A DNA stretch of 64,000 nt, from assembly GCF_003149145.1 (NCBI RefSeq), contig NZ_QGDQ01000026.1:1-64000 (forward strand). Reading direction: 5' to 3'. The notes below the pieces were generated by a model that worked only from the letters and a program-made list of their open reading frames with translations, made no database searches and had not been told where the DNA came from. The DNA comes from Quadrisphaera granulorum (GTDB taxonomy: Bacteria; Actinomycetota; Actinomycetes; Actinomycetales; Quadrisphaeraceae). Positions 18,277 to 25,956 of this stretch are shown here, piece by piece. Position 1 is the stretch's first letter, and every line of letters starts with the position of its first letter. The position numbers were made by a program, and so were the translations under genes.

Positions 18277-20058
18277 GTCCTCGAGCGCTCTGCGGAACGC
18301 CGTCTCGGCGTCCAGCAGCACGAGCAGGTCGTCGCTGTCGGGCGTCCAGGCGGGGCCGGCCGGGACGAGCGCCGCGTCGACGCCGGGGACGTGCACGACG
18401 ACCGCCTCCCCGTCGCGCAGCGGGCCGCGGGCCCTGATCCCGAGGGCCCGGTCCGCAGGGAACGCGCTGGCCGCGCCGTGCGGCAGGGGTGCCTGCAGCG
18501 GCACCGCGAGCACCTCGGCGGGCTGGGAGACCGGGTCGCAGACCAGGAGGACGGGTTCACCGTCCGGCGAGCCCGTGAGCGTGGCGAGCGCGGGGCGGTC
18601 CGGTACCGCTGCGGCGGCGATGAGCCGCCTGCGGGCGATGACGAGGCGGGAGGTGCGCCAGCCGGCGAGGCCCAGCGCCACAGCGGCCCCGGCGCCGGTC
18701 AGCAGCAGGTACCGCGGCAGCCCGTCCCCCGGCCCGTCGATGCGCGCCCAGCCGGGACGGCTGGTGGAGTGGGTGATGCGCACCTGCTCGCCCGCGGGCA
18801 GGTCCCGCGTGGTCGCCACCTCGGCCCGGTGCGCGGCCCCCGCCTGGTCCCGGTAGGTGAGCGCGACCTCGTCTGGGACGAACGCCGGACCCTCGACGAC
18901 GACCTCGCCGGTGCTGGTGGCGACCGCCTGTGCCGTGCTGGTGGTCTCGAGTTGCCACCAGCGCCACGGTGCGGGAGCGGTGAGCAGCACCACGACGCCG
19001 AGCCCGAGCACGGGCCACGCCAGTGCCCGCGGAAGGTCCCGCAGCAGCGACGGCACGCCCGGGCCAGCCGGACGGCGCGGGTCCTGCCAGCCCCCGGAGG
19101 GCACCTGCCGGTGGGCGTACGGGGCGTAGCGGGCCAGGACCACCGGTGGTGCCTCGACCGTCCGGGCCACGTCGCTCACGGTGAGGGCTGGCAGCTCTTC
19201 GAGCGGCGGCGGACCGCTCGGGCACGCGGAGGCCCGCGAGGCTGCCTCCAGCAGAGCCGACCGGCGATCCCTCCGGTCGAGGAGAAGGCCGACAGCCCCG
19301 GGTGCGGCGACCAGGAGGGCCAAGACGAGCACGCTGCCGGCGGTCCAGGCGGGGTCGGCTACCTCGTGGGTGAGTGGCGGCGCGAACTCCCACAGGTCCA
19401 CGGCGGACCCGGCGGGGTCGTCGTTGCAGTCGACTTCCGAGCGCAGTGGCTGTCCGCTCGAGCCGGTCCACGCCACAGCGCAGGCGCCGTCGCCGAGGGG
19501 CTCGACGACGTCCGCGCTGACGGTGCGGCCACCGAGCACGAGGTAGGCCCAGCCGAGGAGCCAGAGCGCCGCGAGGGCGAGCAGCACCAGCGGCCAGCGG
19601 CGCCGGCGCGGCGGCCCCAGAGGGGCCGTGGACGGCGCTCCGGTAGTGGTGACCTGTGCGGCCGGGCCTGTCGCACTGGTTCCGGTGATGAGGAGCCTCT
19701 CGACGAGCAGGGCGGCGTCGGCCGCGTGGAGGGCCAGGCGCAGGTCGTGGCCGTCCGGGTGCCGCAGCTGGACCAGCGCGTCGTCCTGCTGAGCTCCCCG
19801 CGGCGGGGGCTCGCTGACGGCGAGGACCCGCACCCCGGCCAGCGGCACGTGGCGGCCGCTACCCGTCCACGAGATCCCGTCCGGGGTCAGGTGCAGGCGC
19901 CCGCGCTGCAGCCGGCCGGTCGCCGTGCCCAGCCGTGCGCGGCAGGAGACGCCGTCGCCAGCGGCGAGCCGGGCGCGGCGCCGGTGAGCGCCGCGGGCGC
20001 GCACGACCACGACGAGCAAGCTGGCGGCGAGGCCTCCGACGATGATCCACCAGTCCAC
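18256..20058 (-). CDS. Multi-pass membrane protein of unknown function
   Basis: This 600-residue protein starts at GTG 20058. An N-terminal membrane helix (WWIIVGGLAASLLVVVV) is followed by a basic stretch and a small domain somewhat like DUF2550. Four further hydrophobic segments are WPLVLLALAALWLLGWAYL, VLVLALLVAAPGAVGLLL, PVLGLGVVVLLTA and LLLTGAGAAVALGLAG. Between the second and third is a short extracytoplasmic-looking loop with two Cys (GDGACAVAW, VDCNDD) that could form a disulfide. The C-terminal 150 residues look soluble. A -10-like CACACT ends 6 nt before the start. I do not recognise a family. Confidence 0.75.
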   Translation of the reverse strand: MDWWIIVGGLAASLLVVVVRARGAHRRRARLAAGDGVSCRARLGTATGRLQRGRLHLTPDGISWTGSGRHVPLAGVRVLAVSEPPPRGAQQDDALVQLRHPDGHDLRLALHAADAALLVERLLITGTSATGPAAQVTTTGAPSTAPLGPPRRRRWPLVLLALAALWLLGWAYLVLGGRTVSADVVEPLGDGACAVAWTGSSGQPLRSEVDCNDDPAGSAVDLWEFAPPLTHEVADPAWTAGSVLVLALLVAAPGAVGLLLDRRDRRSALLEAASRASACPSGPPPLEELPALTVSDVARTVEAPPVVLARYAPYAHRQVPSGGWQDPRRPAGPGVPSLLRDLPRALAWPVLGLGVVVLLTAPAPWRWWQLETTSTAQAVATSTGEVVVEGPAFVPDEVALTYRDQAGAAHRAEVATTRDLPAGEQVRITHSTSRPGWARIDGPGDGLPRYLLLTGAGAAVALGLAGWRTSRLVIARRRLIAAAAVPDRPALATLTGSPDGEPVLLVCDPVSQPAEVLAVPLQAPLPHGAASAFPADRALGIRARGPLRDGEAVVVHVPGVDAALVPAGPAWTPDSDDLLVLLDAETAFRRALEDGESPSR

Positions 20059-20064
20059 CCGTGC

Positions 20065-20070
20065 AGTGTG
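20065..20070 (-). promoter_or_regulatory. -10-like element of the 20058 minus-strand gene
   Basis: On the minus strand CACACT ends 6 nt before GTG 20058. It is a one-base variant of TANNNT and no ribosome-binding site is present. Confidence 0.4.
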
Positions 20071-20135
20071 GCGCCACCGGAACGCGTGTGTGGCAGCTCT
20101 GGTGGACGCGACCACGCCGCAGGCCGGGCGAGCTG

Positions 20136-20621
20136 TCAGGCGGCGGCGTTGAACGCCGCCACGACCCACACGGTGGTGGCCACGAGGGCGAGCGCCAGCT
20201 CGACCCCGATGGACAGCAGCACGGTTTTCAGGGCCAGCCGGGTGGAGCGCCACGAGGGTTCTCCGAACCCCAGGCGCGTCGCCTCGGCGAGGTAGAGCCC
20301 GACGCAGAAGCCGACGAGCAGGCCGACAACGGGGATGACGAAGATCCCCACGACGCCGGCGAGCGCCCCGATGACGAGGGAGCGCGTGGGCACGCCTGCG
20401 GCGAGCAGCCGCTTGCCGGTCCAGACGTACGACGTCCCCCAGCCCACGGCCAGCAGCACCGTCGCGGCGGTGAACACCAGCCAGCCGCCGAGCGTGCCCT
20501 GGGCGATCGCCCACACGAGCACGCCGAGCCCGACCAGCAGGCTCCCAGGGAGCACGGGCAGCACGATGCCCGCCAACCCCACGACGACGAGGGCGCCGGC
20601 GAGGAGCGTGATCACGCTCAT
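20136..20621 (-). CDS. DUF456 small membrane protein
   Basis: This 161-residue protein is composed of about four membrane helices and begins MSVITLLAGALVVVGLAGIV. The LPVLPGSLLVGLGVLVWAIA segment and the Gly-rich GFCVGLYLAEATRLG are typical of DUF456, a family found in many actinobacteria without an assigned function. ATG 20621 is chosen because the upstream in-frame sequence is Pro/Arg-rich shadow coding. It lies between an unknown membrane gene and a DUF7455 gene on the same strand, with gaps of 77 and 28 nt. Confidence 0.85.
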   Translation of the reverse strand: MSVITLLAGALVVVGLAGIVLPVLPGSLLVGLGVLVWAIAQGTLGGWLVFTAATVLLAVGWGTSYVWTGKRLLAAGVPTRSLVIGALAGVVGIFVIPVVGLLVGFCVGLYLAEATRLGFGEPSWRSTRLALKTVLLSIGVELALALVATTVWVVAAFNAAA

Positions 20622-20649
20622 CGCCGGCGCCCTCGGACGCGGGTGGGGC

Positions 20650-20880
20650 TCAGCGCTCCTCGGCCGGCGCGGAGGCCATGGTGGAGGAGGTGAGCCGGTC
20701 GGACTGGTCGTGGATCTCGGCGGCAACCTCGCGCAGTCGCGCAGAGTGTTCACGACCGTGGTGGGCGCAGAACAGAAGCTCTCCGCCGGAGGCTAGGAGG
20801 ACGCGCACGTAGGCCTGCGCCCCACAACGGTCGCACCGCTCGGCGGCGGTGATGGGCGGAGTCGTCAGGACAGCGGTCAC
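20650..20880 (-). CDS. DUF7455-type small zinc-ribbon-like protein
   Basis: This 76-residue protein starts at GTG 20880 with GGAAGGGG about 7 nt upstream. A CDRC pair near residue 18 and CAHHGREH near residue 39 form a probable metal site. The ITAAERCDRCGAQAYVRVLL pattern is conserved in actinobacterial proteins encoded beside sigma factor and topoisomerase genes. The function is unknown; a DNA- or polymerase-associated role is only suggested by context. It is divergent from parE. Confidence 0.85.
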   Translation of the reverse strand: MTAVLTTPPITAAERCDRCGAQAYVRVLLASGGELLFCAHHGREHSARLREVAAEIHDQSDRLTSSTMASAPAEER

Positions 20881-21135
20881 TGTGGCCCCTTCCGAGTGCC
20901 TCGTGGTCCGTTCTACTGCTCGGACCGTTGCTGGATGCCGGTTGGCGTCCACCAGTCTCAGCATCGAACCATGGCTTCGTGCTTCCCGGCGGGCGGAACC
21001 AACCCTTTCGCCGACCGCGTAACACGTCCGGCTGGCGCCCGAGTGGGCGCCCCAGTGCGGACCTGGGGGCGGACCTGCGAGCGGACCGCCGGTGAACGCC
21101 GCCGCGCTGTCGGTAGGCGTCGTTACCCTGGCCGG
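20881..21135. promoter_or_regulatory. Divergent promoter region, DUF7455 gene and parE
   Basis: This 255-bp gap separates two divergent starts. For parE, TACCCT (21124-21129) ends 6 nt before GTG 21136. For the minus-strand gene, GAGACT (reverse complement of 20954-20959) is a possible -10 about 75 nt upstream. A near-palindrome CGAACCATGGCTTCG (20965-20979) lies beside it and could be an operator. No further gene was seen. Confidence 0.45.
21124..21129 (+). promoter_or_regulatory. -10 element, leaderless promoter of parE
   Basis: TACCCT ends 6 nt before GTG 21136 and no Shine-Dalgarno sequence is present. Confidence 0.6.
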
Positions 21136-23289
21136 GTGACCTCGACCCCTCCTCGCCCCGCACCGACGGCTGGTGGTGACTACACCGCCCGCCACCTGTC
21201 GGTGCTGGAGGGCCTGGAAGCGGTCCGCAAGCGGCCCGGCATGTACATCGGCTCCACCGACTCCCGCGGGCTCATGCACTGCCTGTGGGAGGTCATCGAC
21301 AACTCCGTCGACGAGGCGCTGGCGGGGCACTGCACCCACATCGACGTCGTCCTGCACGCCGACGGGTCGGTGGAGGTCCGTGACGACGGGCGCGGTATCC
21401 CGGTCGACGTCGAGCCGCGCACCGGCCTCACCGGCGTCGAGGTGGTCTTCACCAAGCTGCACGCCGGCGGCAAGTTCGGTGGCGGGTCGTACACGGCCTC
21501 GGGCGGTCTGCACGGGGTGGGGGCCAGCGTGGTCAACGCCCTGTCGGCCCGCCTCGACGTCGAGGTAGACCGCGGCGGTGTGACCCACGCCATGAGCTTC
21601 CGCCGCGGTGAGCCGGGCACCTTCGCCGACCCCGCTGTCGGCGGGGCAGTGACCCCTTCACCGACGAGCGCCTTCACCCCGTTCACGGATGCCTCGGAGC
21701 TGCGGATCACCGGGAACGTGCGTCGCGGCAAGACGGGCACCCGGGTGCGCTACTGGGCGGACCCGACCATCTTCCTCAAGGAAGCGGCGTTCTCCTACGA
21801 CGAGCTCGTCACCCGTGCCCGTCAGACGTCCTTCCTCGTCCCCGGGCTGACGCTGGTCATCCGTGACGAGCGTGGCGTCTCCGGTACCCCCGGGCAGGAC
21901 GGCCCCCACGAGGAGGTGTTCCGCCACGACGGCGGCATCACCGAGTTCGTCGAGCACCTCGCCACCGACCCGCCGGTCACCGACACCTGGCGGTTGCACG
22001 GCGAGGGCCGCTTCAAGGAGACCGTCCCGATGCTCGACGAGCGAGGGCACATGGTCAGCCAGGAGGTGGAGCGCGAGTGCGGCGTCGACGTCGCCCTGCG
22101 CTGGGGCACCGGCTACGACACGGAGCTGCGCAGCTTCGTCAACATCATCTCCACCCCGAAGGGCGGCACCCATGTCGCCGGCTTCGAGACCGCCCTGCTC
22201 AAGGCGCTGCGCAAGGCCATCGCCGACAACGCCCGCAAGCTCAAGGTGGGCGCCAAGGAGGAGCCGGTCACCAAGGAGGACGTCACCGCCGGCATGACGG
22301 CGGTCCTCACAGTGCGCCTGGCCGAGCCGCAGTTCGAGGGCCAGACCAAGGAGGTGCTGGGCACCTCGGCGGTGCGCGGCATCGTCGCCAGGGTCGTGGA
22401 AAGGGAAGTCGCGGCGCTCTTCGCGGACCCCGCCAAGGGCACCAGGATGCAGACGGCCATGTTGCTGGAGAAGGTGGTCGCCGAGTCGCGCGCCCGCGTC
22501 ACCGCGCGCCAGCACAAGGAGACCCAGCGCCGCAAGACCGCGCTGGAGACCTCGACGCTGCCCTCCAAGCTCGTCGACTGCCGCAGCAACGACGTCGAGA
22601 GGTCGGAGCTGTTCATCGTCGAGGGTGACAGCGCTCTCGGCACCGCCCGTCTTGCGCGCTCCAGCGAGTTCCAGGCGCTCCTGCCCATCCGCGGCAAGAT
22701 CCTCAACGTCCAGAAGGCGTCCATCGCCGACATGCTGCGCAACACCGAGTGCGCCGCGATCATCCAGGTGGTGGGCGCCGGCTCCGGGCGAAGCTTCGAC
22801 CTCGAGGCCGCCCGGTACGGCAAGGTCATCTTCATGGCCGACGCCGACGTCGACGGCGCGCACATCCGCACGCTGCTGCTCACGCTGTTCTTCCGCTACA
22901 TGCGGCCGATGGTCGAGGCAGGCCGGGTCTACGCCGCGGTGCCGCCGCTGCACCGGGTGGAGGTCATCGGCAGCGGCAAGGCCAAGAACGAGTACGTCTA
23001 CACCTACTCCGAGGCCGAGCTGCAGAGCACCTTGGCGCGCCTGAAGCAGGCCGGTCGCCGCTGGAAGCCCGACATCCAGCGATACAAGGGACTGGGCGAG
23101 ATGGACGCCGACCAGCTGGCCGGTACCACGATGGACCCTGCGCACCGCACGCTGCGGCGGGTGGGCATCGCCGACGCTGCCGCGGCAGAGCGCGTCTTCG
23201 AGCTGCTCATGGGCAACGACGTCGCGCCCCGTAAGGACTTCATCGCCGAGGGTGCCCACGCGCTCGACACCGACCGCATCGACGCCTGA
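21136..23289 (+). CDS. parE: DNA topoisomerase IV subunit B
   Basis: This 717-residue type IIA topoisomerase ATPase subunit shows the GHKL motifs RKRPGMYIGSTDSRGL (near residue 33), EVIDNSVDEAL and GGLHGVGASVVNAL. The TOPRIM domain follows with IVEGDSALGTA near residue 494 and MADADVDGAH near 570. The start at GTG 21136 follows TACCCT. ParE rather than GyrB is preferred because it lies in the sigA neighbourhood with a parC-like gene 2.7 kb away, as in Streptomyces. The sequence alone does not formally exclude GyrB. With ParC it would decatenate chromosomes. Confidence 0.9.
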   Translation: MTSTPPRPAPTAGGDYTARHLSVLEGLEAVRKRPGMYIGSTDSRGLMHCLWEVIDNSVDEALAGHCTHIDVVLHADGSVEVRDDGRGIPVDVEPRTGLTGVEVVFTKLHAGGKFGGGSYTASGGLHGVGASVVNALSARLDVEVDRGGVTHAMSFRRGEPGTFADPAVGGAVTPSPTSAFTPFTDASELRITGNVRRGKTGTRVRYWADPTIFLKEAAFSYDELVTRARQTSFLVPGLTLVIRDERGVSGTPGQDGPHEEVFRHDGGITEFVEHLATDPPVTDTWRLHGEGRFKETVPMLDERGHMVSQEVERECGVDVALRWGTGYDTELRSFVNIISTPKGGTHVAGFETALLKALRKAIADNARKLKVGAKEEPVTKEDVTAGMTAVLTVRLAEPQFEGQTKEVLGTSAVRGIVARVVEREVAALFADPAKGTRMQTAMLLEKVVAESRARVTARQHKETQRRKTALETSTLPSKLVDCRSNDVERSELFIVEGDSALGTARLARSSEFQALLPIRGKILNVQKASIADMLRNTECAAIIQVVGAGSGRSFDLEAARYGKVIFMADADVDGAHIRTLLLTLFFRYMRPMVEAGRVYAAVPPLHRVEVIGSGKAKNEYVYTYSEAELQSTLARLKQAGRRWKPDIQRYKGLGEMDADQLAGTTMDPAHRTLRRVGIADAAAAERVFELLMGNDVAPRKDFIAEGAHALDTDRIDA

Positions 23290-23440
23290 CCAGCTCCGGA
23301 CCAGCTCCTCGTCAGCTCTTGGACTGCATCTGACCCTCGCCCGACCGGGCGAGACGCGACCTTGTTACGGCTGGGTTGCGGAGTTGCCTGAGGCGTGTTC
23401 TCGGCTGGCGGGACCAAGATCGTCGGTCCACTCTGGCGCG

Positions 23441-24874
23441 ATGGCGACGACGACGAGTGCGCCCGTGCAGGGCGAAGCCGGTGAACCCGAGCTCAAGCGG
23501 GCCATCGGCACGAAGCTCCTCTTCCTGTTCATCATCGGTGACGTCCTCGGGACCGGCATCTACGCCCTCACCGGTCAGGTGGCCTCCGAGGTCGGCGGCG
23601 CTGTGTGGATCCCGTTCCTCGTGGCGTTCGCGGTGGCGATGCTCACCGCCTGCAGCTACCTGGAGCTGGTCACCAAGTACCCGAAGTGCGCCGGCGCGGC
23701 GCTCTACACGCACAAGGCGTTCGGCGTGCACGTGCTGACGTTCATGGTCGCCTTCACCGTCATGTGCTCGGGCATCACCTCGGCGTCCACGGCGTCGCGG
23801 GCGTTCTCCTCCAACAGTCTCAAGCTGTTCGGGGTCGAGACGCCCGGTGCGCTGGTCGTCACGGTGGTCGCCCTGGCGTTCATGCTCCTCGTCGCCGCCA
23901 TCAACCTCCGCGGCGTCGGCGAGAGCGTCAAGGCCAACATGGTGCTCACCCTCATCGAGCTGTCGGGCCTGCTCATCGTCATCGCGGTGGGCGCGTGGGC
24001 GCTGCTCGGCGGACAGGGCGACCTGTCCCGCGCCGCCTCGATCGACCTCGCCTCCGACCAAGCCCCCTTCACCGCCATCACGGCGGCGACGGCCCTGGCG
24101 TTCTTCGCGCTCGTGGGCTTCGAGGACTCGGTGAACATGGCCGAGGAGACCCACGACCCGATCCGCACGTTCCCCAAGGTGATGTTCCTGGCGTTGGGTA
24201 CCGCCGGCGTCCTCTATCTGCTCGTCGGCGTCATCGCCGTCGCCGTCGTCCCCCTGGACGCCCTGTCCGAGGGCGACACGCCCCTGCTGCAGGTGGTCTC
24301 CGCGGGCGCTCCGAACTTCCCGATCGGGATCTTCGCTCTCATCACGATGTTCGCGGTCGCCAACTCGGCGCTGCTCAACATGCTCATGGCGTCACGCCTG
24401 CTGTACGGCATGTCGCAAGAGGGCGTGCTGCCTCGCTTCCTCGGGCGCGTCCTGCGTGGCCGACGCACCCCGTGGACGGCCGTGGTCTTCAGCACGTGCC
24501 TGTCGCTCATCCTCATCAGCGTGGTCTCTGCGATCGCCGCGGCCGACCCCGGCTCGAAGGTGGTGAGCAACCTCGGAGGTACCACCTCGCTGCTGCTGCT
24601 CGCCGTCTTCAGCGTCGTCCACATCGCGGTGCTGGTGCTGCGCCGCGACCGCGTCGACCACCAGCACTTCAAGGCCCCCACGGTGCTGCCGTACATCGGC
24701 GCCGCGATCTGCCTCTACCTCGTGACGCCGCTGACTCCGCGCGAGCCGATCCAGTATCAGATCGCCGGTGCGCTGCTGACGCTCGGGTTGGTGCTGTGGT
24801 TCTTCACCTGGCTGTCGCGCCGTCGCAAGGGTCTGGACACCCGCGTCGACGACCCCGCCCGCCTGGGAGGGTGA
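23441..24874 (+). CDS. APC-superfamily amino-acid permease
   Basis: This 477-residue membrane transporter has about 12 hydrophobic segments. The first helix shows the APC-type broken-helix motif (IIGDVLGTGIYALTGQVASE). Other family marks are ALAFFALVGFEDSVNMAEET in helix 6 and the preceding loop, and SRLLYGMSQEGVLPRFL near helix 8-9. Such proteins import amino acids by proton or sodium symport or exchange. ATG 23441 lacks a strong ribosome-binding site. The substrate is not predictable from sequence. The gene lies between parE and a double-GNAT gene, possibly in the same direction only by chance. Confidence 0.9.
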   Translation: MATTTSAPVQGEAGEPELKRAIGTKLLFLFIIGDVLGTGIYALTGQVASEVGGAVWIPFLVAFAVAMLTACSYLELVTKYPKCAGAALYTHKAFGVHVLTFMVAFTVMCSGITSASTASRAFSSNSLKLFGVETPGALVVTVVALAFMLLVAAINLRGVGESVKANMVLTLIELSGLLIVIAVGAWALLGGQGDLSRAASIDLASDQAPFTAITAATALAFFALVGFEDSVNMAEETHDPIRTFPKVMFLALGTAGVLYLLVGVIAVAVVPLDALSEGDTPLLQVVSAGAPNFPIGIFALITMFAVANSALLNMLMASRLLYGMSQEGVLPRFLGRVLRGRRTPWTAVVFSTCLSLILISVVSAIAAADPGSKVVSNLGGTTSLLLLAVFSVVHIAVLVLRRDRVDHQHFKAPTVLPYIGAAICLYLVTPLTPREPIQYQIAGALLTLGLVLWFFTWLSRRRKGLDTRVDDPARLGG

Positions 24875-24919
24875 CGGCCGGCCGCGACCCCGAGGGGTGC
24901 GCGTCGGGCGCCGGCTGGA

Positions 24920-24925
24920 TAGCGT
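24920..24925 (+). promoter_or_regulatory. -10 element, leaderless promoter of the GNAT gene
   Basis: TAGCGT ends 8 nt before GTG 24934, with no ribosome-binding site. Confidence 0.55.
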
Positions 24926-24933
24926 TCCCGCGC

Positions 24934-25953
24934 GTGAACACCACCGACGTCCCCGAGCCGCAGTCCCCGGGCGTGACCTGGCGGCCTCTGCGCGAGCGGG
25001 ACCTGACCCGGTGGCACACGCTGACGCAGGCGATCGAGGCCGTCGACGCTCCCGCCGAGCGGTATACCGAGGACGACCTGCGCGACGAGCTGCTGGCGGG
25101 CTCGTGGAAGGACCCGGCCCACCGCTCCATCGCCGCCGAGGACGCCGATGGTGCTCTCGTGGCGTTCGGGCTGGTCGACGTACGACCCGGTGACGTGAGC
25201 ACGGTGCGGGCCTCGTTGTGGGGCGGGGTGCACCCCGACCACCGCGGACGCGGCCTGGGGCGCGAGCTGCTGACCTGGCAGTGCCGCGTCGGGCGCCAGC
25301 TCATCGCCGCCGCGCACGGCTCGGCACCCGGCGAGCTCGTGCTCCACAGCGATGAGCGCCTGGCCGACAGGTCCGCCCTGGCACGGGCTGCCGGCTTTTC
25401 GGTGCGCCGTTACCACCTGGTGATGCGCCGCCTCCTGAGCGGAGCAGGCGCATCACCCGTGCCGCAGGTCGACCTGCCCGACGGCTACCGGATGGTCCCG
25501 TGGTCGCCGGACCTCGACGAGCAGGTGCGCCTCGCGCACAACGAGGCATTTGCCGATCACCGCGGCAGCGAGCCCCGCAGCCGCGAGGACTGGCAGCGGT
25601 GGGTCAGCGGCCACCGCGACGCCCGCACCGACTGGAGCTTCGTCGTGCTCACCGACGGTCCGGATCCCGAGGTGGCCGCCTACACCGTGGCCTTCGCGTT
25701 CGAGCAGGACTGGGTCGACGGGGTCAAGGAGGGCTGGACCGGTCTGCTCGGTACCCGGCGAGCGCACCGGCGCCGCGGCGTGGGCGCCGCCTTGCTCGCG
25801 GCGAGCCTGCGGGCCTTCCAAGCGGCGGGGATGGATGCAGCTGGGCTCGACGTCGACCGGGAGAACCCCAGCGGCGCTCTCGGGCTGTACGAGCGGCTCG
25901 GCTACGCCCCCCAGCAGGTCGAGGTGGTCTGGGGCCTGGCCGTCGAGCGGTGA
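24934..25953 (+). CDS. Tandem GNAT N-acetyltransferase
   Basis: This 339-residue protein contains two GNAT domains. The N-terminal one has an acetyl-CoA loop in VHPDHRGRGLGRELL, and the C-terminal one in TRRAHRRRGVGAALLAASLR followed by NPSGALGLYERLGY. The arrangement resembles mycothiol synthase MshD and related double-GNAT enzymes, but the substrate cannot be assigned. The GTG start lies 8 nt after TAGCGT. Its stop is only 3 bp from the stop of the convergent parC gene, with no clear terminator between. Confidence 0.88.
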   Translation: MNTTDVPEPQSPGVTWRPLRERDLTRWHTLTQAIEAVDAPAERYTEDDLRDELLAGSWKDPAHRSIAAEDADGALVAFGLVDVRPGDVSTVRASLWGGVHPDHRGRGLGRELLTWQCRVGRQLIAAAHGSAPGELVLHSDERLADRSALARAAGFSVRRYHLVMRRLLSGAGASPVPQVDLPDGYRMVPWSPDLDEQVRLAHNEAFADHRGSEPRSREDWQRWVSGHRDARTDWSFVVLTDGPDPEVAAYTVAFAFEQDWVDGVKEGWTGLLGTRRAHRRRGVGAALLAASLRAFQAAGMDAAGLDVDRENPSGALGLYERLGYAPQQVEVVWGLAVER

Positions 25954-25956
25954 GCC

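Noticed and set aside
18391-20295. 634-residue plus-strand open frame opposite the unknown membrane protein
   Set aside because: The minus-strand frame has membrane helices and a promoter-like element, while the plus frame is Gly/Arg/Gln-rich without domains.
20965-20979. CGAACCATGGCTTCG near-palindrome
   Set aside because: It is short and has a mismatched pair. It is mentioned in the divergent-promoter feature but is not strong enough as a separate finding.
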